This document shows positions 48,615 to 60,000 of a stretch of DNA of 64,000 nucleotides, piece by piece (position 1 is the first letter of the stretch; every line of letters begins with the position of its first letter). The DNA comes from Luscinia megarhynchos (taxonomy: Eukaryota > Chordata > Aves > Passeriformes > Turdidae). The DNA lies in the NCBI GenBank assembly GCA_034336665.1, contig CM067570.1, positions 14,429,502-14,493,501 on the forward strand. Reading direction: 5' to 3'. The translations under genes were made by a program, and so were the position numbers. A model generated the notes under the pieces. It was not told the DNA's origin and ran no database searches. It worked only from the letters and a program-made list of their open reading frames with translations.

Positions 48615-49492
48615 GTGATTTGGCTCCAGAGCACAAAAATGTCAGAGGGCTTCCCAGGGCAGTAACATGCACCTTGAGGAAAGACATATGCAAACAAAGG
48701 ATCAAACCTTCCTGCTCCACTGCAAAGCAAGGGTTTCCTGCTGAAAAAAAAATATTACCTCTGCCAGAAAGGTTCCTTGGATGCCTTTTAGATGGTTAGC
48801 TGTTTCTATGTTTGATTATCTGTTTATATTGCTAGTTTTTGCTTCTGCAACCTGTTGCTCTTAATTTCTCAGCTTTCTTCCCCGGATGTGTGGGGAGCCA
48901 TTTGTAAGCTTTATTGCCTTACAAGGCAGAGGGAGAATGAATTCAGGTCTCTGAAAATTCATGTCTCTGAAGAGATTTGGAAATGCTTCGTGTTGGATGT
49001 CACTGCTACTCATAAAGGAGTTTGGCTTCTAAATGCTGCTGTACCCAGGAACACAGGAAAAAATGTTTGTTTTAGAGTCCTATTGAACTCCAGAAGGATA
49101 AACACTATATCTGTTGAAGGTCATGATCATTGCCATAAGATTAACTAGAAAGGAAAAACACATGGCAGCCAGCCAGGAAACACAACTATCAAAAGGTAAA
49201 CAGGCATAATCAACTAGGGACTCCAGAAAGCTGCATTATTAGCAGAATAAAACATATGGCCCCCTCTGAAGGCCCTCTTTCCTAGAAGGATGTATCTAAA
49301 TAGAAAATAATTCTTTAGGGCTAAGAAGTAGTGTTAAGGCCATGGATAAAGCCAAGAAACAGGGCCAGTCCTGGTTGTGGTGGTACACTGAGGAGGGTGC
49401 TTTTCAAAGACCAGAGGGTGCATTTCTGCTCATGCCAGCCCCTAAGGAGAGACATACTGACCACCCCTGTCCTTTTCTGGAAGAACTAATTG
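48615..49492. other. Non-coding unique stretch
   Basis: No gene recognised. A plus frame of 97 codons at 48855-49148 has no known domain. Confidence 0.5.
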
Positions 49493-49581
49493 TTGGGGTT
49501 TTAGTTTAGTTTAGTTTGTTTGTTTTGTTTTGGGGTTTGTGGGTTTTTTGTTGCTGTTGTTGTTGTTTTGGTCTGTTTTTT
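49493..49581. repeat. T/G-rich simple repeat tract
   Basis: TTTAG units, then TTTG units, then GTTGTT trinucleotides follow each other. Low-complexity only. Confidence 0.9.
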
Positions 49582-51941
49582 CTTCTGGCAAGGGATCTAT
49601 GATAGCGAGGACAGTAGGATTTCCATGTTGGTCTTGCCCTGTTTCTGTGCCAATCATACCCCACTGGTCAGACTACTTTGGCAGAAATGATATCTATTTG
49701 TTTTTGATAGGTTTTTGTCCTAGTGTTTATCAAATTGATTCATATAGGTATGTACTGTTGGCATCCCCGGTGTCTGCAACTGAAAATACTTTACTCCATT
49801 TTCTTGTGCAGTTTATAATTATCTCTTATCCATTTTCTGCCTGCCATCTGCAAACATCCCGGAAGTGTTTCCAGTTCACAGAGTTCTGTTTTACCTCCTC
49901 AGTTGTGGTCACAGAGTTGTACTTAATCATGCATGGGGTTTTTTTTGTGTAGCCTTGAAAATGAAACAGGAGCATGAAAGACAGGGGGAAACCACTTCTT
50001 GCCTACCAAAAAGGCAACTTCTCTCCTTGTTTTAACGTAGTTGCTCTTTCTGTAAAAGATCAAGTGCACCTGGGAGAACTGACAGTCTCTCAAATTTTCA
50101 CTAGTAAAAAAAAGGAAGGATTTGTAAAATTCTGTAGCTTGACAAAGCTGCTTTGCTCTTCCAAACAAGTCTGTTTCTGGCTTATTTGCAGAGCAGTTAG
50201 TCTCACATTCCTCTTTACTCTTCTTTGGAACAGGTGATAGGTAGACTGATCCAGCAGACCTTCTTCAGCACACTGAGGTGACTGTGCTGTACTGAAAGGC
50301 TGTGGTCTAATTCTGTGATGTTCCTATGACACGGGGCTGGCTGTTACATTTACAATCCAATACTGTAGATGCAATTATAAACAATTGCACCTCATATTGG
50401 CTGTGCTATTGAAAATAGTAACCTGCATCAAGCACACCATATATCTGTCATGAAATTATTAAAAAGACATATTAATTAAGTCACTGTGCTTTTCAGATTT
50501 TCTGGTTATGAGAGAAAAGCAAAGCATTTTTTTTAATCTACAGTTTTAAGTCATCATTATGGTATCCATACCCTGGTGTAATACTGTGGGTTGGAACAAG
50601 CTATGCCTTCTACATATTTGACTTTAAATATCAAATGCTTTGGGCTGTTTGAAATGTTGAAGTTTTTTTTTTTTAGTACTTACTTTGATATTTCCTGGCC
50701 ATATTGAGACCTAAGTGCAATATGGATGATGTTTTATGATGCAAAACCATGTGATTGCATTATATTGGCATTTTATGTATAAAGGCCAACCAATGTGACT
50801 AACACATTGGAATCTGTTTCTGTGGCTCGAGGTTTTGCACATCTAGTTCTGGAATCAGACAGGTGGCACAGGGAACAGCTGCAGCTCTGTACTGCATTGT
50901 TCTGCCTACCTAGCTCCAGATCAGCAGTCTGAATTTCTTTTGCTGTGGAGTCTGCCCAAACATCCTTTTGAAAGTGACACATCCTGATGCTGGAAGACCT
51001 TCCCAGGAAAGTTTCAGCAGGGAGGAAATGGGAGAATATAACATCTCATAAACTCCCTATGACTCCAGAACAAGGCCCAAAGGCTATCATTACTGAGATG
51101 CACACTGCTAGCGTCAGTTCCAAAAGAGGATCTCAATTTATTGTGTGTTGGGAGTTTCTAGGGTCAGCTCCATCCTGCTATGTGGTATAACAATGTGTCA
51201 GTTGCACAATAGGAGTAACCTCACAGTATTCATATGTCACTTCAACAAGAGAGCAAAAAAAAAATACTCTTGTAGTTACAGGGTGGTTTGGTTTTTCTGA
51301 CATTTAATTCTTACATGGCAGGCATCAGTGCTTTAATGGGTGAGATTTTTGGACTGAAAGCAAAATCATTAATAGAAAACAGTTATGAGTCTGTACTTCC
51401 TACCCTTGACAAACTTCCCTATTCCTTTCTTTTTTTCCCCTTTTATTGTCATGTCATGTCAGAGTTGATTATAAGAGACAAGCTTTATAGCATTACATGG
51501 GTGGGCTTTGGACTATTGAGCTTCTGTTCTGGAGATCACAGACCTTGGTTTCACAGTCTTTGGTCTCACCCTAACACAGTGAAAACACTGAAATGACATC
51601 CCAGAGGTAAATTTTTAGCCTTAAGCCTAAGTTCATGGATTCTGTTCCTTGTTTTTTGCTGTATTCTTGAAATGAGGTGTCAGAGACCTACTTGGTGCAC
51701 AGAGATATGTTCTGGGTTGTCCAGGATTGGGAGGATTTATTAGAACAAGGGAAGTAAATGGTTAAGATTTGTCTTACAGTAGCAGTCCAAACTGCCCTGT
51801 AAATCTCTGGAAATCATCAGCTGTTAATCCATTGCTCAGCTGATTATTGTGAATAGTATACATGCCTTTAATTGTCATTATCCAAGAAAGGCCACCTTTT
51901 GCTGCTGAGAGAATGGATCTCAAGTTCATCTAACAACATGT
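49582..51941. other. AT-leaning non-coding unique stretch with motif-rich segment 50340-50500
   Basis: No gene supported. TGCAATT at 50370-50376 and its complement AATTGCA at 50383-50389 form a short inverted repeat around ATAAAC, inside a repeat-free AT-rich segment that continues with ATATTAATTAAGTCAC near 50467. This reads like conserved non-coding DNA. A plus frame of 140 codons at 49530-49952 begins inside the T/G tract and has no known domain. Confidence 0.45.
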
Positions 51942-51990
51942 GATTGGAGCAGGGTGGTGATAGATTGGAGCAGACTAGAAAGATTGGAGC
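51942..51990. repeat. Three spaced copies of GATTGGAGC
   Basis: Exact copies start at 51942, 51963 and 51982, spaced 21 and 19 bases, with related spacer sequence. It is a degenerate three-unit tandem repeat. Each copy holds ATTGG, the reverse complement of a CCAAT box, but the AT-rich setting gives no promoter support. Confidence 0.75.
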
Positions 51991-54900
51991 TAGCTAGTGA
52001 TTTACCTTCTCCATAAATTGAAACCACTGCTGGGGGATGCAGGATGCCAGAAGGGGATGGTGGAACTGATTACTCAAAATCAAGTAAAAATCTAAATTTC
52101 CTCCTCTATTCAGGCCTTCCTCATATGGAACAGGGGATACATGAGCAGATCTCATCCTCTCTGCTTCACAGGAACTGCCAATAGAAATTCCTTCTCTCTC
52201 TGAGGAATACAGTCTGGGGCCTTGTGAATCATGAGGTCACCTGAAATAGAGCAATCACGCCAGGCATTTCCAAATCCTCCTGGTCACAAGGAGTGAATTA
52301 ATAAAACACTTGTTTACCTTACAGCAGCTGAGGAGTCATGAGCAAGTGAATTCCCCACCACTTCCTCTCGTCACCTGTGATCTATCAACCTCAGGAGGTT
52401 CAGAAGTTCATTCATAACCTGCAGAAGAGCAGGACTGTGGGCTCAGGCTCACGTGGTGGCCCATCAGCTCCTGGGGGCACCTTTCTCTGCATCCTTGGCC
52501 AGTGGGGCTGCATATTCAGACAAAGGTCTCCAGGGAGTGACCAGGCAAGGACCTGGCCCAGGTTAGTGCCACACTGAGTCACTTGCCTCGGCATAGATCT
52601 GCTGCTCTGGTTCACCCACGGGTCTTCTCATGAGGTGTGTGGCTGTGTGAGGGAAGGCATTGTGCCCACTGCAACTCATTCGAGCTACATTTTGTACAGA
52701 AGTGACACTATGGCCCATGCTCTTCCAGACAATGGCAGCAGGAAAGCCCTGCCCATCATCTCTCACCTGATTTCTCCTTCCCTTCCTCTCCTGGACTGGG
52801 CACCACTGCCTGAGAGCAGCGGGAACACGCTCATGGACAGGATATCCTGTCAGGACAGCTCATGCTGTGCCCCACCAAGGTCACATCAGCCACTCCACAA
52901 ACCCTTTGCACCGCTGGTGGAGCCCCTGAGGGTCAGGCAGGGTCAGAGCACAGATGGGGCTCCTATCCCATCCCTGTCCAAACACCCAGCGGATGACTGT
53001 GAGTTTTCAGTTTTGGTCTCTTGGCTGCTCCATCCCTGTGTGTTTAAGTATGTGTTGTGTGGGGAGGGAGTAATACCCATGTTTTTCGGAACCACTCATT
53101 TTCTTGCCTTGTTGTTTTCACTTTTCATAGCATTATTACTCCATTAATATTCCTGAAAGCCAAGCTCTACTCCAATGGTGCTGCAGAGGAGATGACAGTC
53201 CTCACATGTGCCAGTGAGTCAGTGAATTCCTTTGTGAAGCCTAAGTCCATCCAGATGTTGACCTCAGCTCTGATGCTATGTTCTTTCCTTATTTTCCTCT
53301 AGCATTGCTGGGTCTATTTAAGATGGGTATGACGTGACCATCAATGAGGAAAGACAGGCTCTCTGAGAGGGTAAAATGCTTTCCTTCTTTCTACAATAGG
53401 ATTGTGAAGCTCTTTCCACTGCTGTAATTCTTGGCACTTGCCTGAAAAATGCTTGTGTTACAAATATTATTGCTCATTTGGTGCTGTTTGCATTATGCAG
53501 GCCTAAATGCCTAAAGGCAATCTAAGTATCTTTTTATGGGTCTAATTTGGATTTTCAGGCTTTTTTTACAAATAGCTACATGGGACTGCACTGGTAAGCA
53601 GAGAGTACAGAAAAGCAAAGACCTATCTGCATGTGGCTGCTAGAAATGCTCTGCTTTCACAGTCTAAACCCACTATTTCCATCAAACACAAAGAGAGAAA
53701 ATAGTTTGCCTAGCTAGATTTCCCCAGCAATTTTACTACTTCTTTGCTTTTCTTTGTAAGCCATTTCTTAGAAACTGGGCTCTGCACTTTTGAGCAGTTG
53801 CTGGTGTAGGCATTTCCTTGCTTTCAGGGCAGCTCCACCATCATCCCCTGCAGGCTGTATTGCAGCAGGACAGGGATTGCACTGCCCCTGAAGGTCAGTG
53901 GTGATGGGACCAGAGGCAGGCACAGAGCACTGCCTGCTGCACAGGTTTTAGTGGGGCTCCAACAGAGAAGACGAGGATAGTGCCAAATGAATCATGTTCT
54001 AGGCTTTTCCTTTGCCTTCCCCACCCCTCTGGGTGACACAAGCCACTTTTTCATGATGCACATGAGCAGAACTGGATATTTTTTCTAGGACTTTACTTTA
54101 AACAGACTTCTGGAATCTGTTCTTCAGAAACATTTACTCTGCCAAGTCCCCTCCCAGATTCGGGATATTTTCTTAAGTGGTACTTTGCTTTCCTGCTGTG
54201 GGATTCGGCCTGGAGATGCAGGGAGTATAAATGGGGATTTCCTAATCCCAGCCTGTCCAGTTATGTCCAGCAAAATGGAGCTTGCAGAAAGCTCCTCTCC
54301 AGCTGTCATAACATACCCACACGGTGCTGACCTGCCACAGAGCTGTTTCCTGTTGAGATAACTGCTCAGCTGGTGAGGGGGCTTTAGGATGGGAGCAGTG
54401 AGCAGAGCAGGGCACCTCTGGCACTGTTCAGTCTGGATACTCTTATTCCTTTGGTACTGGGATTTGCCTGTTTTTGGTTTTTGTTTTTGGTTAGGGCACC
54501 AGGCCCTTAGTTATGGATGCTTCACACCTGGTTGCCCATGCACACACAAATCCTAGACCTGCTGCTCATCTCCTGACCCCTTTTCCAGGTCCCACTGACT
54601 TTCACTCCCTTTGCATTGCTGTGCTTGCACCAGGCATTGCTTCCCTGAGCTGCAGCACCCCGAGGCACAGCCTGTTCTGCACATGCAGCTTTTTGGTCTT
54701 GGAGGTAGCTTTGGCCCCTTCCCCAGATTTCCCCAAATACTGCCCTTTAAGTAGAGGTAAGGTAGGAAAAGTGCCAAGGGTGGGGACAGTTGCAAAATGG
54801 CAATTCTGACCAGATGCTAAACCAGGATTCAAGTCTCTGGAGCCTCTGTGCTCAGCTCCTTCCACCTGATTGTGCTGAATGTGCCTGAAGGCAGCTGTCA

Positions 54901-55888
54901 ATAGGCTGGAGTCACTTGATGTCTATGATACAGTTAACACAAACTGGCATTTCCCTGTTTAGTTTCCTCTATAAAACTCTTATTTTTACTCTCTACTTTT
55001 CTCTCCCTCTTGCTCTTTCTTTTTGTTTGTTTGTTTCACGATCTCTTCCAAAAATACTTTGATTTACTTGTAACAAATCATGCCAGGATCAGAACAGCAA
55101 TATCTGAATTTATGGTCCAATTTTCAAACAGAGTAATTTCCTGCTATTTTCCTGCCTCCTGAGTCAGAACAGTATATTTCTACATACTGCCAGGCATGGA
55201 CAATTCTTATTTAGAGATGAAGCCATTCCAAACCAGAGCCAGTATGCCTTTCAAAGACCAAGTCTTTCAGCTCTTATCCAGGATTTTAATTGTAATGGTC
55301 CAGACACGTGTTTTCTCACGGCCTGACCATTACAGCTGTCATGGTGTTCTTGATTGCATTTCAGAGACGCAGAAAGAGTGATGGAGGTTACTTTGCAGTG
55401 CTTTTCAGAGGTGATGCTGGGATGAGTTATTTGTTTATGGGATCAGTTTATACAGTGCTGCTGCAGAGCTGGTAACAATTTTCATTATGTGCTAGCTGGC
55501 TGTAGAGCATCTTCAAAAGGGATCTGCTTTATCTCATGGCAGAAAGCAGCACAGGTATGAAAGGAACTCCAAGTACTTAAAAGGGTGGCACACAAACAGA
55601 CTTTGTCCTCCTTCTCAACAACCCATCTTGACAGCCCTGGTTTGATAATCAGCAGCTTCTGTGCATTAAGCCAGCCCCATCTGGCTTAGTGACTCAGGGG
55701 TGCAAGACAGGAGGGAGGACTTCTTCCAGTCAGCACTGACTGCTTATTTTCAGTCTCAGAGGCCCATATCACATCTGGAGTTTTCCCAGTCATGGGTTTT
55801 GGTTTTGGATTCATAGTGTGAGAGCATAGGGAGGGTTATTTTACCATCCGGAATTTCCAGTAGTGAACTGTGACATTCAAAATTAAAA
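51991..55888. other. Non-coding unique stretch
   Basis: No gene supported. The 170-codon plus frame at 52635-53147 lies in somewhat GC-richer DNA and ends in a hydrophobic run, but it lacks a recognisable domain and its composition is mixed. TTTTTGG pentamer variants lie at 54471-54494 and TTTG units at 55021-55036. The part 53090-53160 is AT-rich. Confidence 0.5.
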
Positions 55889-55910
55889 TAAAACAAACAA
55901 ACAAACAAAA
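55889..55910. repeat. CAAA tetranucleotide run
   Basis: Five CAAA-type units follow an AAAATAAAAT stretch. Short simple repeat. Confidence 0.9.
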
Positions 55911-57212
55911 TTGTCATCCTTCCTGCAAAGCATCATCTGCTCTTAAGGGTACAAGAAAAAAGAACCACAGAAACCACTACCAAAAAACCCCATCATCATT
56001 AACTTCTCAAAATTTCACAGGAACAGGCAATGCAGAAGCCTGGTGTTCTAGATGAGTGTGAAGTAAATGTAATCTTGCAGACATGTATGTTAAGATGCTG
56101 AGTTCCTCATGCAGTGAAAGCCCTGAAATCCTCCCAAACAGAAAGCCCCAGTTTCTTCATTGGAAGAAAACACATTAAGGGACACTCACAATTTAATGTG
56201 TTCAGTGCTGACCCAAACTGTGGTGTTTTGTGTAGTCCCTGATGAAAGGCAAAGCAAAGATCTACCTGGGGGACCTCTAAGACACTAGATATGAGACATC
56301 CTCTCAAAGTTCAGCTAAGGGATGGCCCCAGATCCATGCCAGATGATAGGATAGGAAAGAAAGAATTAGCTTGCTCAAGAGGTCCTTTTAAAAGGAAGCC
56401 ATGGTATAGGATGGGGAAGAAACTCAGCCTGTCTATATCCTTTCCTCAATCAGAGCAAAAGGTAGCTCTCCCACAATCTTTTATTTTACTTAGGGTGTTT
56501 TATGAAGGCTTCCAGGTGTTTCTGCATCTCTTTCCTCACTGTTTCCTTTCCAGGAGTGGTGCTCTGCAGCTCTCAGGGAAGACTTAGCACCCTATTGGTC
56601 ATCAGCCCCTGACATCAGGCTGGCTGGGGACCTCTGGGTTTTCCCACTGACCTCATTCTTCAAGGCTGCATTTTCCACCTCTGATGGTTTCAGGCTTGAT
56701 CTTAAAATAACTTCACCTTGCAGTGATTCACCCACATCTAAGGGTTGGGTTTCTTGGCCTCTCCTGGGCCTGGGTGTGTTTTGGTTGCTCCTTACTGATC
56801 ACTATTCAGTTTGCCCCCAGGAGGGCCTTTTGACCACGCTCTGATAATTTCTTTTTGTGCTCTAGTCATATTGAAATGTATTTCACACCCAATATCTGTC
56901 AACAAGGGGAGAGAGCTGAGGGTATCATGACAAGCTTTGACTTGGAAAGGTTTAGTATTAGGTGCTCATGTATTTTCCAAAGGCAGGTACAACTCTGCAT
57001 TTCCATGGTGACATAGCCCTTCTTAATTCTCCTAAGAAATGGAAATTAGGGGACTTACTGGCCAGAGAAGGAAAGTATGGGCCCTGGGGCCTGGGAGATG
57101 ACACATACTTCTTCATGAGTTTGGAAGACCATTTAGTCCAGAGAGAGAAAGCATAATTCAAAAAATTGCTAGCTACTGACATCCAAGAGCAGGATTTAGA
57201 TTTGCCAAAATT
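55911..57212. other. Non-coding unique stretch
   Basis: No gene or mobile element recognised; open frames are under 100 codons. Confidence 0.55.
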
Positions 57213-57237
57213 AAAAAAAAAAAAAAAAAAAAAAAAA
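57213..57237. repeat. 25-base A run
   Basis: An uninterrupted A run follows CCAAAATT. No AATAAA or variant lies in the 40 bases upstream on the plus strand, so there is no sign that it is a retroposition tail. Confidence 0.95.
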
Positions 57238-59399
57238 GCATTGTAATCAATACAACAAACACAAATCCTTTGTAGTTGGTTGAGGTTTTTTTTTTGTGTG
57301 TGGTTATTTTCCCACCTGTATTCTGGTTTCTAAGCAATAAATGAAGACCTGCCTCTTTTTTACCAAACAAGTATGTACAGAACAAGGTTAAAATTCAAAA
57401 ATCAGTGAATTTTAAACCAGATCCCCTCAAAAAAAAATTCACCTCCCTTGCAGACAGACTAGAGGATGAGCCTATTTTATTTTTTCTTACACCCAGACAT
57501 TGGCTGGAGTCAAACACCTTGTCCAGTATTGCAAAGCTACAGGATGTAATGTTACCACATATCCTGAATTTAGGTTTTGGTGGGAAACAAAGGCTCTATG
57601 TCACTCTGTTGGGGAATTCACCAGTATTCTTGCCAGCTCATCATCTTCCTAATGTTGCCAAGTAGTAAGTGATTAATTGCCATGAGACAGATGAGAAAAA
57701 AAGGACCACAAGATACAACAGAAAAAGAAACATTTTGGAAAGGAGCTTATACAAGATATGTTTGCTCACACTTTGATATTTGAATCCTTTTTGTTCACGT
57801 CATCAGGATTTTGACAAAAGTTTTGATGTTTGTGTACATGCCTAGTTTGTAATGAAAAGAGAACAGAAACTATCTGGTAACAGTGAGGAGTTCAGGGGCT
57901 GAGGATTGAAGGAAAACAGCAGCTACCACAGGAATTGACAACCTGCATGTCCTTTAAAACAGAAATGCCTAAACTGTGGGTCACAGCTGGTGTCCAAGGC
58001 CAATTCACCTGGTTCCTGTTTCAGCTGAGATTGAATTAAGAAGGTATGAGAAATGATAGAACTGATATCAGCCAGTGGTCCCAAATCACTCATTGATAGC
58101 GAGCTGGGAGCTGCATGTGGGGCTCGAGGGATCTTTGGCATCATCCCTCCTTCCCTCCAATGACACAGCCCGAGCATATTGTCAGACTAAAGCTGGGAAA
58201 AGATCGAGAGAACGTGCATGGACAGGAGGGTTTGCTTGGCCCTGTGTAGTTCTATGTTAGCTCCTTCTTAAAAATATTCCTCAGAAGCAAATTTATCTGC
58301 CAAGTTTTAGCATGGCATGAAATATGTACAACCACATAACCCTCTATCTCATTCCAAAAATGGAGAGGGACTAAGAAAAGACCAGCTCAGGTTTAGCTGT
58401 TGCAGCACAGAGGTCCTGGGTGTCAGTCAGCCAGGGGCAGACTGTGATTTTACCATAAAGTTTCAGCTGCAGAGATCCCTCCCTTGCTGAGAATTGGGAA
58501 GGATGTTTGTGGGAAGGGAAAAGAAAGGAGAACAGCTAATGTGGAGGGCAAAGGGGGTGACAGCATGGGAAAAGAAGGATGTTGGGGAAGGATGGAGAGA
58601 AGTGGAGCCTTTCAACCCCTCACCAGCAGTGGCACCTGTCCCAATCTTGGACTCACTTGTGCTTCAGTGGCTTGTCTTACTGCCATGGCTTTGGGAAAAA
58701 GAGCCTGTTTACAGGAAACAAGTTCGCTGTGCTTCCCACAGCCTGGCTGGGCTGGGGTGGAGGCAGAGGCTGGCTCCTTTTGCTGCTGAGAAAGCTCCAG
58801 CTTCTAGGGGTGTGTGAATGCTGCAACTCACTTCTTCCCAACCCTACCTCCTTCCCTCAGCGCTGACACTTCCCCTACCCTAGCCTCAGCCACATGGTGT
58901 TTGCGGGGTTTGTGGCTCCCAAAGGAGCTGAAGGATCCCTGGAAGCTGCTGGGCCCAGCTTGTGGCTCAGTCCGTGGGGACATCTGCCTGGTATTACCAT
59001 CCCTCGCATCCTTAGGCTTCACTGAAGACGTTTAACGAACAGATTTCCTGTAATAGATGGCAGCAGTGACAAGAAAAATAAGATGTTGCACCACATCTTG
59101 GCAGGAGTGGCTCAGAAGGACAATTCAGGCAGCTGTCTGTCCTCTCCCAGCCCTCTGCCTCTGTTCCCATGCACACTTGCTTACGGGTCATGCCGAGGGC
59201 TGAAGAAAAAGCTGTGTACTGTCTTCTTTAGTAGCAGGCACAGAGGTTATCATTCCAGCCTTGAAAACCAAGGCTGCAAACAGGGAAAGGGGGAGGTGAC
59301 ACATTTCGGTAGAAACGAGTATTTAAAATACATCATATTTGTTCTGTTGGCCTCTTCCCCACCTCCCTCACAGCTTGTAAAACTCCTGCTGTCTCCCTT
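57238..59399. other. Non-coding unique stretch
   Basis: No gene supported. From about 58480 the DNA becomes GC-richer and the plus strand has overlapping frames near 58484-58866 (95-107 codons) without domains. A faint hAT-transposon-like wording at 57965-58130 was judged insufficient. Confidence 0.5.
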
Positions 59400-60000
59400 C
59401 CTTTCCAGGGGAAGGCTTGGCCTGTCTCTGCCAGCACACTGCATTCCCGTCACCCCGTCCCTGGGGCTGCTAGCCCACCTCCCAGAGCTCAGAGCGGAGC
59501 TGTGCCCAGCTCCTGTCCCAGCGCTGGGGCTGCTGCCTGCCCTGCACAGCAGAGCGTGCTGCACAGAGCTGCTGCTCCTGCTGAGCAGAGGGTGCCAAAC
59601 CACACGAGCCTGGGTTTGGCAGAGTGCAGCCCAGCACAGGGGGCTTGTCCCGGCCTGAGGGGCGGCTCGCACAAAGGGAGATGCCCCGTTAGGCCCGGCC
59701 CACATCTGCTGCTCAGCAAGGCCCAGGCAGGCCCAGGCTGCTCCCTGCAGAGCCAGGGGCCACTGCCCCATCCAGCTGTGCATTCCCCGCTCCCCACGGG
59801 CCGGGGGTGCCAGGAGTCTGCAGTGCACAGGCCTGGTGCTGCCAGGAGTCAGCAGTGCACAGGCCTGGTGCTGCCAGGAGTCAGCAGTGCACAGGTCTGG
59901 CGCTGCCAGGAGTCTGCAGTGCACAGGCCTGGTGCTGCCAGGAGTCAGCAGTGCACAGGCCTGGCGCTGCCGCGGGGTTCATGCATCCCCCCAGTGGGCA
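59400..60000. other. GC-rich segment with long chance open frames
   Basis: This is the most GC-rich stretch of the window, but its CpG count (about 18 in 560 bases by eye) is well below expectation, so it is not a CpG island. Few stops occur on either strand. That yields plus frames at 59083-59658 (191 codons) and 59502-60155 (217 codons) and a minus frame at 59250-59924 (224 codons), the longest in the window. They overlap, run through the 32-bp minisatellite, and are rich in L, A, P, C and G without a recognised domain. I read them as composition-driven. Confidence 0.6.
59809..59968. repeat. 32-bp minisatellite, five units
   Basis: Five units of exactly 32 bases begin at 59809, 59841, 59873, 59905 and 59937, each opening GCCAGGAGTC. 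Units differ at a few sites: TCTGC or TCAGC after the opening, AGGCCTGG or AGGTCTGG, and GGTGCT or GGCGCT at the end. Each unit contains the palindrome GTGCAC. Where a unit ends GGTGCT, the junction with the next forms a CCTGG-TGCTG-CCAGG hairpin. Because 32 is not a multiple of 3, each unit shifts frame, and a frame crossing the array cycles through three different translations. That argues against a protein repeat. Confidence 0.97.

Noticed and set aside
52635..53147. 170-codon plus-strand frame with a hydrophobic C-terminal run
   Set aside because: The hydrophobic end coincides with T-rich DNA; the rest shows no domain and the length is expected by chance.
57213..57237. 25-base A run as a retroposition tail
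   Set aside because: No polyadenylation signal lies upstream and no target-site duplication was seen.
57965..58130. Wording similar to hAT-type transposon ends (AAACTGTGGGTCACAG; CAGTGGTCCCAAA; GCTGCATGTGGGGCTCG)
   Set aside because: No consistent terminal inverted repeats or 8-bp target-site duplication could be found.
59250..59924. The longest open frame, 224 codons on the minus strand
   Set aside because: It crosses the 32-bp minisatellite, overlaps two plus-strand frames of similar length in GC-rich DNA, and has a low-complexity composition with no known domain.
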